DNA of 64,000 bases from Betaproteobacteria bacterium HGW-Betaproteobacteria-3 (GCA_002842205.1 PHCI01000016.1:22595-86594); one strand, 5' to 3'. Positions 1 through 9,627 are shown, counted from the stretch's first letter. Notes: a model not told the origin generated them from the letters alone. Translations and numbers: made by a program.

Positions 1-1
1 G

Positions 2-103
2 AGCGTGGAGCGCATTGCCTATACTTACAGCGACGTCCCCATGGAGTTGCGGCGCGGCCTCTACCGCACCGACCACCATCACTATCGCAATCCGTTGGGA
101 TGA
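2..103 (+). CDS. GntR-family transcriptional regulator, C-terminal end (partial)
   Basis: The first 102 bases read as an open frame of 33 residues ending in TGA; the start lies outside the window. The residues (VERIAYTYSDVPMELRR...YR) resemble the last strand and helix of the UTRA ligand-binding domain of HutC-type GntR regulators. A GntR regulator just upstream of sdhC is a familiar arrangement in Comamonadaceae, so it may regulate the sdh genes. The family call rests on a short tail only; the DNA-binding domain is not visible. Confidence 0.55.
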   Translation, partial: SVERIAYTYSDVPMELRRGLYRTDHHHYRNPLG

Positions 104-203
104 CGCGCCGGTGCAATCGTCGTGTCAGTTTGTTGCGTTGCAATAGAATTTTGTCCTGCCGTTCCCGCCAACCACAATAAAAGCCCCCCCACGAAAGCAC
201 CCC

Positions 204-635
204 ATGACCGTTCCAGCGAAGCCGCGGCCCGAGTTCCGCAACATCAACGCCTTCAAGGACCTGACCACCTACCGCATGCCGGCCGCCGCCTGGGTGTCCA
301 TCCTGCACCGCGTCAGCGGCGCGATCATGTTCCTGCTGCTGCCGTTCATCATCTGGCTGTTCGACACCTCGGTGTCGTCTGAAATCTCGTTCGCGCGGTT
401 CCGGGCGGCGTTCAATGTGGGGCTCTGGTTCGTGCCGGGCGTCATTGTCAAGCTGGTGGCGCTGGCGCTGATCTGGGCCTTCCTGCACCACCTCATCGCC
501 GGCCTGCGCCACCTCTACATGGAAGTGACGCACAAGCTCACCAAGGAATTCGGACGTTCGTCGGCCATGGCCGTGCTGGTGCTCAGCCTGGGCCTGACGG
601 TGATCCTGGGCGCCAAGCTGTTTGGCATTTACTGA
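204..635 (+). CDS. sdhC: Succinate dehydrogenase, cytochrome b556 subunit
   Basis: One of two membrane anchors of succinate:quinone oxidoreductase (complex II), which binds heme b and the quinone in the inner membrane. The 143-residue protein has three hydrophobic segments (about 30-53, 72-95, 118-142). It has the family's SxxHRxSG motif at 32-39 and the GLRHL motif whose His103 is the expected heme ligand. The ATG at 204 gives the usual family length. It is the first gene of sdhCDAB-sdhE-gltA, with sdhD 18 bp downstream. A TAGAAT-like -10 lies near 143-150 but without a convincing -35. Confidence 0.96.
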   Translation: MTVPAKPRPEFRNINAFKDLTTYRMPAAAWVSILHRVSGAIMFLLLPFIIWLFDTSVSSEISFARFRAAFNVGLWFVPGVIVKLVALALIWAFLHHLIAGLRHLYMEVTHKLTKEFGRSSAMAVLVLSLGLTVILGAKLFGIY

Positions 636-653
636 TCAGAAGGAACACGCAAC

Positions 654-1019
654 ATGTCTGTGAATTACGGCTCCAAACGCATCGTCGTCGGTGCGCATTA
701 CGGCGTGCGCGACTGGCTCAGCCAGGGCGTCACTGCGGCCCTGATGGCCCTGTTTACCTTCATCGTGCTGGCGCAGGTGCTGTTCACCCGCGGCCCCATC
801 GGCTACGACAAATGGGCGGGAATCTTCTCGGCCCAGTGGATGAAGGTGCTGACCTTCGTCGTCATCATCGCCCTGCTCTACCACGTGTGGGTGGGCGTTC
901 GCAACATCTGGATGGACTACGTCAAGCCGGTCGCGCTGCGCCTGACGCTGCAAATCCTGTCCATCGTCTGGCTCGTGGGATGCGCGGGCTGGGCCATTCA
1001 AGTTCTCTGGAGGCTCTGA
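654..1019 (+). CDS. sdhD: Succinate dehydrogenase, hydrophobic membrane anchor subunit
   Basis: Second membrane anchor of complex II. The 121 residues form three membrane helices (about 24-44, 64-86, 95-118). His77 in LLYHVWVG is the expected second heme b ligand, and the following D88-Y89 pair matches the Asp-Tyr of the quinone pocket in E. coli SdhD. A purine-rich AAGGAA precedes the ATG. It sits between sdhC (18 bp gap) and sdhA (3 bp gap), consistent with cotranscription and translational coupling. Confidence 0.95.
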   Translation: MSVNYGSKRIVVGAHYGVRDWLSQGVTAALMALFTFIVLAQVLFTRGPIGYDKWAGIFSAQWMKVLTFVVIIALLYHVWVGVRNIWMDYVKPVALRLTLQILSIVWLVGCAGWAIQVLWRL

Positions 1020-1022
1020 TTC

Positions 1023-2828
1023 ATGACGTACAAGTCTGCTGATATCGCCAAGCGCAAGTTTGACGTCGTGATCGTCGGCGCTGGCGGCTCAGGCATGCGT
1101 GCCTCGCTGCAACTGGCGCGCGCCGGCCTCAATGTGGCCGTGCTGTCCAAGGTGTTCCCGACGCGTTCGCACACGGTGGCCGCGCAAGGTGGCATCGGGG
1201 CCTCGCTGGGCAACATGAACGAGGACAACTGGCACTACCATTTCTACGACACCATCAAGGGTTCGGACTGGCTGGGCGACCAGGACGCCATCGAGTTCAT
1301 GTGCCGTGAAGCACCCAACGTCGTGTACGACCTCGAGCACATGGGCATGCCGTTCGACCGCAACCCCGACGGCACCATCTACCAGCGCCCCTTTGGCGGC
1401 CACACCGCCAATTACGGCGAAAAAGCTGTCGAGCGCGCCTGCGCCGCAGCCGACCGCACCGGCCACGCCATGCTGCACACGCTGTACCAGGCCAACGTGA
1501 AAGAGCGCACCGCGTTCTTCGTCGAATGGATGGCGCTGGACCTGATCCGCGACGCCGAAGGCGATGTGGTCGGTGTCAGCGCCCTCGAAATGGAAACCGG
1601 CGACCTGCACATCCTGGAAGCCAAGACCGTGCTGCTGGCCACGGGTGGCGCGGGCCGCATCTTTGCCGCTTCCACCAATGCGTTCATCAACACTGGCGAC
1701 GGCCTGGGCATGGCCGCACGGGCGGGCATCCCGCTGCAGGACATGGAGTTCTGGCAGTTCCACCCCACCGGCGTGGCCGGTGCCGGGGTGCTGCTCACCG
1801 AGGGCTGCCGCGGCGAAGGCGCGATCCTGCTCAACAGCAACGGCGAGCGTTTCATGGAGCGTTACGCACCCACTTTGAAAGACCTGGCGCCGCGCGATTT
1901 CGTCTCGCGCTGCATGGACCAGGAGATCAAGGAAGGCCGCGGCTGCGGGCCCAACAAGGACTACATCAACCTCAAGCTCGACCACCTTGGGGCAGACACC
2001 ATCCACAAGCGCCTGCCTTCGGTGTACGAGATCGGCGTGAACTTCGCCAACGTGGACATCACCCGCGAGCCGATTCCCGTGGTGCCCACCATCCACTACC
2101 AGATGGGCGGCATTCCCACCAACATCAATGGCCAGGTGGTGGTGCCCAAAGACGGTGTGAACCAGGTGGTCAACGGGCTGTACGCTGTGGGCGAATGCTC
2201 CTGCGTGAGCGTGCACGGCGCCAATCGGCTCGGCACCAACTCGCTGCTCGATCTGCTGGTGTTCGGCCGCGCGGCCGGCAACCATATCGTTGAGTTCAAC
2301 AACAAGAACAAGCTGCACAAGCCGCTGCCCGCAACCGCCGCCGACCGCACCCTGGAGCGGCTCAACCGCCTGGAAAGCGCCAGCAGCGGCGAATACGCCC
2401 AGACGGTGGCCAACGACCTTCGCAGCGCCATGCAGGAACACGCCGGCGTGTTCCGCACGCAGGCCATCATGGACGCGGGGGTGCAGAAGATCAACGCGAT
2501 GCGTGAGCGCGTCAACCAGATCGGCCTGGGCGACAAATCGCGCGTGTTCAACACCGCGCGCATTGAAGCCCTGGAAGTCGAAAACCTGATCGAGTGCGCG
2601 CAGGCCACCATGACCTCGGCCGCTGCCCGCACCGAATGCCGTGGCGCGCACATGGTGGTCGACTACGAACGCGACGCCAACGACCCGAAAACGCCGCTCG
2701 GCCGCGACGACGCCAACTGGCTCAAGCACACGCTGTGGGACAGCGCCAGCAACACGCTGAGCTACAAGCCCGTGAACCTCAAGCCACTGACGGTCGATTC
2801 CGTCGCCCCCAAAGTCCGCACCTTCTGA
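1023..2828 (+). CDS. sdhA: Succinate dehydrogenase, flavoprotein subunit
   Basis: Catalytic subunit that oxidises succinate to fumarate and passes electrons to SdhB. The 601 residues begin with the FAD dinucleotide motif VIVGAGGSG (about 16-24). His50 in TRSHTVAAQGG is the residue to which FAD is covalently attached. The HPTG segment and the APRDFVSR arginine loop of the active site are present, as is the C-terminal domain with the AGVFR/R-rich helices. Length is normal. It lies 3 bp after sdhD and 31 bp before sdhB. SdhE, encoded downstream, should assist its flavinylation. Confidence 0.98.
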   Translation: MTYKSADIAKRKFDVVIVGAGGSGMRASLQLARAGLNVAVLSKVFPTRSHTVAAQGGIGASLGNMNEDNWHYHFYDTIKGSDWLGDQDAIEFMCREAPNVVYDLEHMGMPFDRNPDGTIYQRPFGGHTANYGEKAVERACAAADRTGHAMLHTLYQANVKERTAFFVEWMALDLIRDAEGDVVGVSALEMETGDLHILEAKTVLLATGGAGRIFAASTNAFINTGDGLGMAARAGIPLQDMEFWQFHPTGVAGAGVLLTEGCRGEGAILLNSNGERFMERYAPTLKDLAPRDFVSRCMDQEIKEGRGCGPNKDYINLKLDHLGADTIHKRLPSVYEIGVNFANVDITREPIPVVPTIHYQMGGIPTNINGQVVVPKDGVNQVVNGLYAVGECSCVSVHGANRLGTNSLLDLLVFGRAAGNHIVEFNNKNKLHKPLPATAADRTLERLNRLESASSGEYAQTVANDLRSAMQEHAGVFRTQAIMDAGVQKINAMRERVNQIGLGDKSRVFNTARIEALEVENLIECAQATMTSAAARTECRGAHMVVDYERDANDPKTPLGRDDANWLKHTLWDSASNTLSYKPVNLKPLTVDSVAPKVRTF

Positions 2829-2859
2829 CCGGCGAAGCACTGAAAAGAAAGCACACAAC

Positions 2860-3564
2860 ATGGCCAAACGCACCTTCAGCATCTACCGCTACGACCCGGA
2901 CAAGGACAACAAGCCGTACATGCAGACCCTCGAGGTCGAACTCGATGGCAGCGAACGCATGCTGCTGGACGCGCTGATGAAGCTCAAGACGGTGGACCCG
3001 ACGATCTCCTTTCGCCGCTCCTGCCGCGAAGGCGTCTGCGGCTCGGACGCCATGAACATCAACGGCAAGAACGGTCTGGCCTGCCTGACCAACATGCGCA
3101 CGCTGCCGGGCACGATCGTGCTCAAGCCGCTGCCCGGGCTGCCCGTGGTGCGCGACCTGATCGTCGACATGACGCAGTTCTTCAAGCAGTACCATTCGAT
3201 CAAGCCCTACCTGATCAACGACACCCCGCCGCCCGAGAAAGAGCGGCTGCAGTCGCCCGAAGAGCGCGACGAACTCAACGGCCTGTACGAGTGCATCCTG
3301 TGCGCAAGCTGCTCAACGGCCTGCCCCAGCTTCTGGTGGAACCCCGACAAGTTCGTCGGCCCGGCCGGTCTGCTGCAGGCCTACCGCTTCATCGCCGACA
3401 GCCGCGACGAGGCCACCGCCGAGCGCCTGGACAACCTGGAAGACCCGTACCGGCTGTTCCGCTGCCACACGATCATGAACTGCGTCGACGTCTGCCCCAA
3501 GGGGCTGAACCCGACCAAGGCCATCGGCAAGATCAAGGAGATGATGGTCCTGCGGACCGTCTGA
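2860..3564 (+). CDS. sdhB: Succinate dehydrogenase, iron-sulfur subunit
   Basis: Electron-transfer subunit of complex II linking the flavin to the quinone site. The 234 residues show the plant-type [2Fe-2S] cysteines in SCREGVCGSDAM and LAC, then two clusters in the C-terminal domain: CILCASCSTACP and CHTIMNCVDVCPKG, which bind the [4Fe-4S] and [3Fe-4S] centres. The Trp-rich SFWWN loop beside the quinone site is present. Nine bases separate its stop from sdhE. Confidence 0.98.
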   Translation: MAKRTFSIYRYDPDKDNKPYMQTLEVELDGSERMLLDALMKLKTVDPTISFRRSCREGVCGSDAMNINGKNGLACLTNMRTLPGTIVLKPLPGLPVVRDLIVDMTQFFKQYHSIKPYLINDTPPPEKERLQSPEERDELNGLYECILCASCSTACPSFWWNPDKFVGPAGLLQAYRFIADSRDEATAERLDNLEDPYRLFRCHTIMNCVDVCPKGLNPTKAIGKIKEMMVLRTV

Positions 3565-3573
3565 CGCCAACCC

Positions 3574-3966
3574 ATGGACGCCCCGCGCCTCGCCGAAGAA
3601 GAAGCCTGCCGCGCGCGCCCCGTCGGGGCTGTCGCGCAGGCCAGGCTGGACGCGCGGGGGCTGAGCAAGCTCAAATGGCGATGCCGTCGCGGCTTGCTCG
3701 AAAACGACCTCTTCATCGAACGGTTTTTCGGCGTTCATGAGGCGGATTTGACCGTGGGCCACGCCTGGGGCCTGCACATGTTGATGGATTTGGCAGACAA
3801 CGACCTGCTGGACTTGCTGCTCAAGCGCAAGGAACCCGGGGCCGAAACAACAGAAGAAGTACGCGAAGTACTGGAAATGCTGCGCAGCGGTCGCCACGTC
3901 TCCTGTGGCGGCGGTTCGCGTTTGAGGGATCAAGGGCACGACAATTTCAAGGAAACCAGACAATGA
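3574..3966 (+). CDS. sdhE: FAD assembly factor SdhE, with an extended C terminus
   Basis: Small helical protein that promotes covalent FAD attachment to SdhA. The hallmark RGxxE-type motif is seen as [15 protein letters not shown] (about 39-53), followed by the acidic [11 protein letters not shown] helix. The family usually ends soon after an EVLEMLR-like segment (about residue 108). Here the frame continues about 20 polar residues before stopping inside the gltA start (ATGA overlap). The first ~35 residues are also poorly conserved in character, and ATG 3574 is the only good start close to sdhB. The long tail may be real or may reflect loss of the ancestral stop. Confidence 0.88.
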   Translation: MDAPRLAEEEACRARPVGAVAQARLDARGLSKLKWRCRRGLLENDLFIERFFGVHEADLTVGHAWGLHMLMDLADNDLLDLLLKRKEPGAETTEEVREVLEMLRSGRHVSCGGGSRLRDQGHDNFKETRQ

Positions 3967-5273
3967 AACTCGCAGACAACAAAGCCACCCTGTCGTTCAG
4001 CAACGGCAGCCCCAGCGTGGACCTGCCGGTGTACAGCGGCAGCATCGGACCGGACGTGATCGACATCCGCAAGCTGTATGCGCAGACGGGCATGTTCACC
4101 TACGACCCGGGGTTTCTCTCGACCGCCGCCACACAGTCGGCCATCACCTACATCGACGGCGACAAGGGCGAACTGCTCTACCGTGGCTACCCGATCGAGC
4201 AACTGGCCACGACCAGCAACTACCTCGACGTCTGTCACCTGCTGCTCAAAGGCGAACTGCCCAACAGCACCGAAAGTGCCGACTTCCACAAACTCGTGAC
4301 CAACCACACCATGGTCAACGAGCAGATGCAGTTTTTCCTGCGTGGCTTTCGCCGTGACGCGCACCCGATGGCCATCCTGACCGGCCTGGTTGGCGGCCTG
4401 TCGGCCTTCTATCACGACAGCACCGACATCAACAATCCGAAGCATCGCGAGATTGCAGCGATCCGCATGATCGCCAAGATGCCCACGCTGGTGGCCATGT
4501 CGTACAAGTATGGCGTTGGCCAGCCCTACATGTACCCGCAGAACAACCTGAGCTATGCCGGCAATTTCCTGCGCATGATGTTTGGCACACCGTGCGAGGA
4601 ATACAAGGTCAGCCCGGTTCTGGAGCGTGCGCTGGACCGCATTTTCATCCTGCACGCCGACCACGAGCAGAACGCCTCCACCTCGACCGTGCGGCTGTGC
4701 GGTTCGTCAGGCACCAACCCGTTTGCGGCGATTGCCGCAGGCGTGGCCTGCCTCTGGGGCCCGGCCCACGGCGGCGCCAACGAGGCCTGCCTGAACATGC
4801 TCGAAGACATCCAGAAAATGGGGGGTGTGGCCAAAGTGGGCCAGTTCATGGAGCAGGTCAAGGACAAGAGTTCCAACGTCAAGCTCATGGGTTTTGGCCA
4901 CCGCGTTTACAAAAACTACGACCCGCGCGCCAAGCTCATGCAGGAAACCTGCAACGAGGTTCTGGCCGAGATGGGGCTGGAAAACGACCCCCTGTTCAAG
5001 CTGGCCAAGGCACTGGAGAAGATCGCGCTGGAAGACGACTACTTTGTGCAGCGCAAGCTCTACCCCAATGTCGATTTCTACTCTGGCATCGTGCAGCGCG
5101 CCATTGGCATCCCGGTCAACCTGTTCACCGGCATCTTTGCGCTGGCCCGCACCGTGGGGTGGATCGCCCAGCTCAACGAAATGATCGGCGACCCCGAGTA
5201 CAAGATTGGCCGTCCACGCCAGCTCTACAGCGGTTCGGTCCAGCGCGACGTTCAGCCGATCGACCAACGATAA
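3963..5273 (+). CDS. gltA: Citrate synthase (type II)
   Basis: Condenses acetyl-CoA and oxaloacetate to citrate, the entry step of the TCA cycle. The 436-residue length and N-terminal domain match the hexameric Gram-negative type. The catalytic regions are visible: [22 protein letters not shown], and [15 protein letters not shown] with the acyl-CoA-site histidine, followed by the Asp region FYSGIVQRA. The ATG overlaps the sdhE stop by 4 bp, so it belongs to the sdh transcription unit. A strong intrinsic terminator follows at 5297-5335. Confidence 0.98.
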   Translation: MKLADNKATLSFSNGSPSVDLPVYSGSIGPDVIDIRKLYAQTGMFTYDPGFLSTAATQSAITYIDGDKGELLYRGYPIEQLATTSNYLDVCHLLLKGELPNSTESADFHKLVTNHTMVNEQMQFFLRGFRRDAHPMAILTGLVGGLSAFYHDSTDINNPKHREIAAIRMIAKMPTLVAMSYKYGVGQPYMYPQNNLSYAGNFLRMMFGTPCEEYKVSPVLERALDRIFILHADHEQNASTSTVRLCGSSGTNPFAAIAAGVACLWGPAHGGANEACLNMLEDIQKMGGVAKVGQFMEQVKDKSSNVKLMGFGHRVYKNYDPRAKLMQETCNEVLAEMGLENDPLFKLAKALEKIALEDDYFVQRKLYPNVDFYSGIVQRAIGIPVNLFTGIFALARTVGWIAQLNEMIGDPEYKIGRPRQLYSGSVQRDVQPIDQR

Positions 5274-5296
5274 TCCGGCATGGCCCCATGGGCCCT

Positions 5297-5335
5297 GCGC
5301 CCGCCCGGTGGCCACATCGGCGGGCGCTTTCTTTT
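5297..5335 (+). terminator. Intrinsic terminator after gltA
   Basis: A perfect 9-bp GC stem (gcgcccgcc at 5297-5305, ggcgggcgc at 5319-5327) encloses a 13-nt loop and is followed directly by TTTCTTTT. It lies 24 bp after the gltA stop and ends the sdh-gltA unit just before the next gene's start codon at 5338. Confidence 0.85.
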
Positions 5336-5337
5336 CA

Positions 5338-5769
5338 ATGGTCGACCCGACTCGGCACAGCCCCAACAGCGGAAAGCCCCTGCCCGTGCAACCCCCCCTT
5401 GATGCAGCACGTCTGCGGAAAGTTCTGGCCGCTGCCGCGCCGAGCAAGCCCTGCCGCTGCAGCCTGGGCACTTGCGCCGGCTGGGAAAGCCTGTCCGAAG
5501 ACCGTTGGCCCGCCAAGGCCATGCAGGCCGTGGGCACACTGCGCGACGCCGCGCTGGCCGAGCCCACCTACGAGGAATGGCACCCGGACGGCACCCGTTA
5601 CGAGTCGCCGGATGCGCCCGTCGCCGTCTCTTTTTTCCCTTACAACCGCTGCGACCTCTGGCGTTGCGGGCAGTGCGAACGCCACGTCCTGCGTTACACC
5701 GAATTCGGTGGCTACTATGTGGACCATCGCGTGCGTGCGCTCCTGCCCGCCACCCCTGTGACCGACTGA
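5338..5769 (+). CDS. Conserved-looking cysteine-rich protein of unknown function
   Basis: A 143-residue protein I recognise only as the kind of uncharacterised protein found in Burkholderiales. Cysteines cluster in two places: CRCSLGTC (about 38-45) and [14 protein letters not shown] (about 104-117), followed by an aromatic [14 protein letters not shown] segment. This spacing suggests a metal (zinc) site, which is inference. I chose the ATG at 5338, after the gltA terminator; the upstream open codons run through the hairpin and lack family-like character. No clear partner among the neighbours. Confidence 0.7.
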   Translation: MVDPTRHSPNSGKPLPVQPPLDAARLRKVLAAAAPSKPCRCSLGTCAGWESLSEDRWPAKAMQAVGTLRDAALAEPTYEEWHPDGTRYESPDAPVAVSFFPYNRCDLWRCGQCERHVLRYTEFGGYYVDHRVRALLPATPVTD

Positions 5770-5872
5770 CGCCGCAGCCGGCCGCGACTGGTCGCTACCA
5801 CATGTGGATACCCCCTACGCGCGCAGGTCGCCGTGGGCGAATAAAATCATGGACTCTGAAGGAAAAGCACCC

Positions 5873-7324
5873 ATGGGACGCACGCTGTACGACAAGATCT
5901 GGGACGAACATGTGGTCCACACTGAAGAGGACGGCACCGCCATCCTCTACATCGACCGCCACCTGGTGCACGAAGTCACCAGCCCGCAGGCTTTCGAGGG
6001 CATCCGCCAGGCGGGCCGCAAGGTCTGGCGGATCAGTTCGATCGTCGCCACGGCCGACCACAACACCCCCACCACCGGCTGGGAGCGGGGCTACGACGGC
6101 ATCACCGATCCGATCAGCAAGGAGCAGATCACCACGCTCGACGCCAACATCCATGAGTTCGGCGCGGCCGCCTTCTTCCCGTTTCTGAGCAAGCGCCAGG
6201 GCATCGTCCACGTGATCGGGCCGGAGAGCGGCGCCACGCTGCCGGGCATGACGGTGGTGTGCGGCGATTCGCACACCTCGACCCACGGTGCATTTGGCGC
6301 CCTGGCCCATGGCATTGGCACCAGCGAGGTCGAGCACGTGCTGGCCACGCAGACCCTGCTGGCCAAAAAGGCCAAGAACCTGCTGGTCAAGGTCGAAGGC
6401 ACGTTGCCACGGGGCTGCACCGCCAAAGACATCGTGCTGGCCATCATCGGCAAGATCGGCACCGCCGGCGGCACCGGCTACACCATCGAATTTGCGGGCA
6501 GCGCCATCCGCGCCCTGAGCATGGAAGGCCGCATGACCGTGTGCAACATGGCCATCGAGGCCGGGGCCCGCGCGGGGCTGGTGGCGGTGGACGAGAAAAC
6601 CGTTGAATACGTCAAGGGCCGCCTGCTGGCGCCCGGCACCGACGCCACCACGGGCCGCTTTGTGGGCGGCGCCGAATGGGACCAGGCCCTGGCCTACTGG
6701 AACACCCTGCGCTCGGACGCCGACGCCGCGTTTGACGCCGTGGTCGAGCTCGACGCCAGCGCCATCATGCCGCAGGTCACCTGGGGCACCTCACCCGAAA
6801 TGGTGCTGGGCATTACCGCATCGGTGCCCGACCCCGACCGCGAAAAAGATCCCAGCAAGCGCGATGCCATGGAACGCGCACTCACCTACATGGGCCTGAC
6901 CCCCGGCAAGGCGCTGAACGATATTTTTGTGGACAAGGTGTTCATCGGCTCGTGCACCAACAGCCGCATCGAAGACATGCGCGAAGCTGCGGCCATCGTC
7001 AAGAAGCTGGGCCAGAAGGTGGCGAAGAACATCAAGGTGGCCATGGTGGTGCCGGGCTCGGGCCTGGTCAAGGCACAGGCCGAACGCGAAGGCCTGCACG
7101 AGATCTTCAAGGCCGCCGGCTTTGAATGGCGCGAACCGGGCTGCTCGATGTGCCTGGCCATGAACGCCGACCGGCTGGAGCCGGGCGAGCGCTGCGCCTC
7201 CACCAGCAACCGCAACTTTGAGGGCCGCCAGGGCGCCGGTGGCCGCACCCACCTGGTTTCCCCCGCCATGGCGGCCGCGGCGGCCGTCCATGGTCATTTT
7301 GTCGATGTTCGCACCATCGCCTGA
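5873..7324 (+). CDS. leuC: 3-isopropylmalate dehydratase, large subunit
   Basis: Aconitase-family Fe-S enzyme that with LeuD isomerises 2-isopropylmalate to 3-isopropylmalate in leucine synthesis. The 483-residue protein starts [15 protein letters not shown], a typical LeuC N terminus. The three [4Fe-4S] ligands are the Cys of FIGSCTNSR and the pair in GCSMCLAMN; the substrate loop [12 protein letters not shown] is present. The chosen ATG has AAGGAAAAG 5 bp upstream; an in-frame ATG at 5804 would add 23 unconserved residues. A TAAAAT -10-like box lies at 5842-5847. leuD follows after a small lipoprotein gene. Confidence 0.97.
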   Translation: MGRTLYDKIWDEHVVHTEEDGTAILYIDRHLVHEVTSPQAFEGIRQAGRKVWRISSIVATADHNTPTTGWERGYDGITDPISKEQITTLDANIHEFGAAAFFPFLSKRQGIVHVIGPESGATLPGMTVVCGDSHTSTHGAFGALAHGIGTSEVEHVLATQTLLAKKAKNLLVKVEGTLPRGCTAKDIVLAIIGKIGTAGGTGYTIEFAGSAIRALSMEGRMTVCNMAIEAGARAGLVAVDEKTVEYVKGRLLAPGTDATTGRFVGGAEWDQALAYWNTLRSDADAAFDAVVELDASAIMPQVTWGTSPEMVLGITASVPDPDREKDPSKRDAMERALTYMGLTPGKALNDIFVDKVFIGSCTNSRIEDMREAAAIVKKLGQKVAKNIKVAMVVPGSGLVKAQAEREGLHEIFKAAGFEWREPGCSMCLAMNADRLEPGERCASTSNRNFEGRQGAGGRTHLVSPAMAAAAAVHGHFVDVRTIA

Positions 7325-7349
7325 TCCCCCGTCAACTGAGGAGAACCGC

Positions 7350-7511
7350 ATGAAAACCATTGCATTGATCGTCGCCATCGTTGCCAGTTCGTGGGCAATG
7401 ACCGGCTGCAACACCTGGGCGGGCGTGAAAGAAGACGTCAAGGACGCCGGACAAGCCACCGGCAAGGGCATTAAAAAAGCCGGCGAAAAAATCCAGGACG
7501 TCGCCAAGTAG
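7350..7511 (+). CDS. Entericidin A/B-like small lipoprotein
   Basis: A 53-residue protein with a short hydrophobic signal segment (about 4-18) ending in the lipobox MTGC, so Cys19 would be lipidated. A Lys/Asp/Gly-rich tail follows ([23 protein letters not shown]), the usual entericidin layout. It should be a small membrane-anchored lipoprotein; in E. coli entericidins are tied to stress and programmed lysis, but the role here is unknown. AGGAGA precedes the ATG. It sits 25 bp after leuC and 7 bp before leuD, so it is probably cotranscribed with them, an unexpected place for it. Confidence 0.85.
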   Translation: MKTIALIVAIVASSWAMTGCNTWAGVKEDVKDAGQATGKGIKKAGEKIQDVAK

Positions 7512-7518
7512 GCCCCCC

Positions 7519-8190
7519 ATGCAAGCATTCACCTTACACACCGGTCTCGTGGCCCCCATGGACCGCGAGAACGTCGACACCGACGCCATCATCCCCAAGC
7601 AGTTCCTCAAGTCGATCCGCAAGACCGGCTTCGGCCCCAACCTGTTTGACGCCTGGCGTTACCTCGACGCTGGCGAACCCGGGCAAGACCCGGCCAGCCG
7701 CCGCCCCAACCCGGACTTCATCCTCAATCAGCCGCGGTACCAGCCAGGTGCCTACGGTCCCGCCGGCGCGTCCATCCTGCTGGCGCGCAAGAACTTTGGC
7801 TGCGGCTCCTCGCGCGAGCACGCGCCCTGGGCGTTGGACCAATACGGCTTTCGCGCCATCATCGCACCCAGTTTTGCCGACATCTTTTTCAACAACTGCT
7901 TCAAGAACGGCCTGCTGCCCATCGTCTTGCCCGAGGCGCAGGTGGCCCGGCTGTTTGACGAATCCGCGGCTTTCCCCGGCTACCAGCTCACCATCGACCT
8001 GCCGCGCCAGGTGGTGGTTAAAACCCAGGGCGACGAACTGCCCTTTGAGGTGCAGGCCTTCCGCAAATACTGCCTTGTCAACGGTCTGGACGACATCGGC
8101 CTGACGCTGCGCAACGCCGACAAGATCAAGGCGTTTGAAGCGGCCCGGCTGGCCCAAAAGCCCTGGCTGGCCCACACGGCGGTTTCCTGA
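7519..8190 (+). CDS. leuD: 3-isopropylmalate dehydratase, small subunit
   Basis: Swivelling-domain partner of LeuC. The 223 residues contain the opening [18 protein letters not shown] and the loop [18 protein letters not shown], whose GCGSSREHA arginine and serine bind substrate. The length is slightly above 200 residues, as in other proteobacterial LeuD proteins. It starts 7 bp after the entericidin-like gene. leuB follows across a 71-bp AT-rich gap filled by a repeat element. Confidence 0.97.
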   Translation: MQAFTLHTGLVAPMDRENVDTDAIIPKQFLKSIRKTGFGPNLFDAWRYLDAGEPGQDPASRRPNPDFILNQPRYQPGAYGPAGASILLARKNFGCGSSREHAPWALDQYGFRAIIAPSFADIFFNNCFKNGLLPIVLPEAQVARLFDESAAFPGYQLTIDLPRQVVVKTQGDELPFEVQAFRKYCLVNGLDDIGLTLRNADKIKAFEAARLAQKPWLAHTAVS

Positions 8191-8202
8191 GATTTTTTAA
8201 AC

Positions 8203-8260
8203 AAAATATGCCTTTATCCCCCGTCAATTGGTAATAGTTTGCTATTAATTTTATATAAAT
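8203..8260 (-). repeat. AT-rich TAGC element, copy 1 (leuB leader)
   Basis: Read on the minus strand: AAAATTAATAGCAAACTATT, then ACCAATTGACGGGGG, then ATAAAGGCATATTTT. It matches copies 2, 4 and 8 closely. It fills the leuD-leuB gap and ends next to the leuB ATG, leaving leuB with no visible Shine-Dalgarno sequence. Confidence 0.85.
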
Positions 8261-8261
8261 C

Positions 8262-9347
8262 ATGAAAATTGCAATTCTTCCGGGTGACGGCATTGGCACC
8301 GAAATCATGGCCGAGGCGGTCAAGGTCCTCAAGGTCCTTGGCCTGCCGCTCGAGATGGAAACCGCCCTGGTCGGCGGCGCCGCCTATGAGGCCCACGGGC
8401 ATCCGCTGCCTGACAGCACGCTGAATCTGGCCAAAGCGGCCGACGCCATCCTTTTCGGCGCCGTCGGCGACTGGAAATACGACACGCTCGACCGCCCGCT
8501 GCGCCCCGAACAGGCCATCCTGGGCCTGCGCAAGAACCTCGGCCTGTTTGCCAACTTCCGCCCGGCCATCTGCTACCCGCAGCTGGTGGACGCCTCGAGC
8601 CTGAAACGCGAGCTGGTGTCGGGCCTGGACATCCTGATCATCCGCGAACTCACCGGCGACATCTACTTTGGCCAGCCGCGCGGCCGCCGCGTGGCCACCG
8701 ACGGCCACTTCCCCGGCGCCGAAGAAGCGTTTGACACCATGCGCTACAGCCGCCCCGAGATCGAGCGCATCGCCCACGTGGCTTTCCAGGCCGCACGCAA
8801 GCGCAAGGCCGCCGGCACCGAAGGCCGGGTCACCAGCGTGGACAAGGCCAACGTGCTGGAGACCTTCCAGCTTTGGAAAGACGTGGTCACCGACGTCGCC
8901 CAACAATACCCCGACATCGCGCTGGACCACATGTACGTGGACAACGCCGCCATGCAGCTGGTCAAGGCGCCCAAGAAGTTTGACGTGATCGTCACCGGCA
9001 ACATGTTCGGCGACATCCTCAGCGACGAAGCCTCCATGCTCACCGGCTCCATCGGCATGCTGCCCTCGGCCAGCCTCAACAGCAAGAACCAGGGCCTCTA
9101 CGAACCCAGCCACGGCAGCGCGCCCGACATCGCCGGCCAGGGCGTGGCCAACCCGCTGGCCACCATTTTGAGTGCGGCCATGATGCTGCGCTTCAGCCTG
9201 AACCAGGAAGCCGCCGCCCAGCGCATCGAAGCCGCCGTGCAAAAAGTGCTGACCCAGGGCCTGCGCACGCCCGACCTCTACAGCGAAGGCACCACCAAGG
9301 TCGGCACGGCGCAAATGGGGGATGCGGTGGTCAAGGCGCTGGGGTGA
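8262..9347 (+). CDS. leuB: 3-isopropylmalate dehydrogenase
   Basis: NAD-dependent oxidative decarboxylation of 3-isopropylmalate to the leucine 2-ketoacid precursor. The 361-residue protein begins [22 protein letters not shown], the classical start. It carries [14 protein letters not shown] (substrate site), the catalytic Tyr in MRYSR, Lys in SVDKANVLE, the Mg-binding Asp residues in VDNAAMQLV and [11 protein letters not shown], and the NAD loop [12 protein letters not shown]. The bases before the ATG are an AT-rich repeat (copy 1) with no ribosome binding site. Confidence 0.97.
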   Translation: MKIAILPGDGIGTEIMAEAVKVLKVLGLPLEMETALVGGAAYEAHGHPLPDSTLNLAKAADAILFGAVGDWKYDTLDRPLRPEQAILGLRKNLGLFANFRPAICYPQLVDASSLKRELVSGLDILIIRELTGDIYFGQPRGRRVATDGHFPGAEEAFDTMRYSRPEIERIAHVAFQAARKRKAAGTEGRVTSVDKANVLETFQLWKDVVTDVAQQYPDIALDHMYVDNAAMQLVKAPKKFDVIVTGNMFGDILSDEASMLTGSIGMLPSASLNSKNQGLYEPSHGSAPDIAGQGVANPLATILSAAMMLRFSLNQEAAAQRIEAAVQKVLTQGLRTPDLYSEGTTKVGTAQMGDAVVKALG

Positions 9348-9388
9348 ACGTACCTGGCGTTGTCTTGCGATCCGACCGAAGTTGGCAC

Positions 9389-9449
9389 AAATTAATATCA
9401 AATAAATAGCAAACCATGACCATTGCACGGGGGCCAAGGTCATATTTCT
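9389..9449 (+). repeat. AT-rich TAGC element, copy 2
   Basis: Contains AAATAAATAGCAAACCATGA, then CCATTGCACGGGGGC, then a CAAGG...ATATTTCT tail. It is a diverged copy lying 41 bp after the leuB stop. Confidence 0.75.
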
Positions 9450-9525
9450 CTTGAAATTCCCGCTTTTGACCGTGCCGCCAAGCTGTCAGCCTGGCCCAAG
9501 GTGGCTTCCGCTACAATATTTCGCT

Positions 9526-9627
9526 ATGTTTGCCGCCCGCCCGTTCGTCCAGAACATCGCCCCCGCCGCCAAGGTGCGGGTGGCCGCGCGCGCAATCTCC
9601 ATCAAAACCACGACCCTCAAGGGCTGA
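9526..9627 (+). CDS. Possible 33-residue leader peptide upstream of asd
   Basis: An ATG frame of 33 codons ends ISIKTTTLKG then TGA, three bases before a strong hairpin and 91 bp before asd. Three consecutive Thr codons with neighbouring Lys and Ile codons are what an attenuation control region of a Lys/Thr/Met-pathway gene could use. Against it: no Shine-Dalgarno sequence is visible, the TACAAT box just upstream lacks a -35, and I cannot draw a clear antiterminator. A suggestion only. Confidence 0.3.
   Translation: MFAARPFVQNIAPAAKVRVAARAISIKTTTLKG

Noticed and set aside
1089..2882. 597-codon open frame antisense to sdhA
   Set aside because: High-GC sequence leaves the antisense frame open; the residues are low-complexity His/Val/Ala and sdhA is certain.
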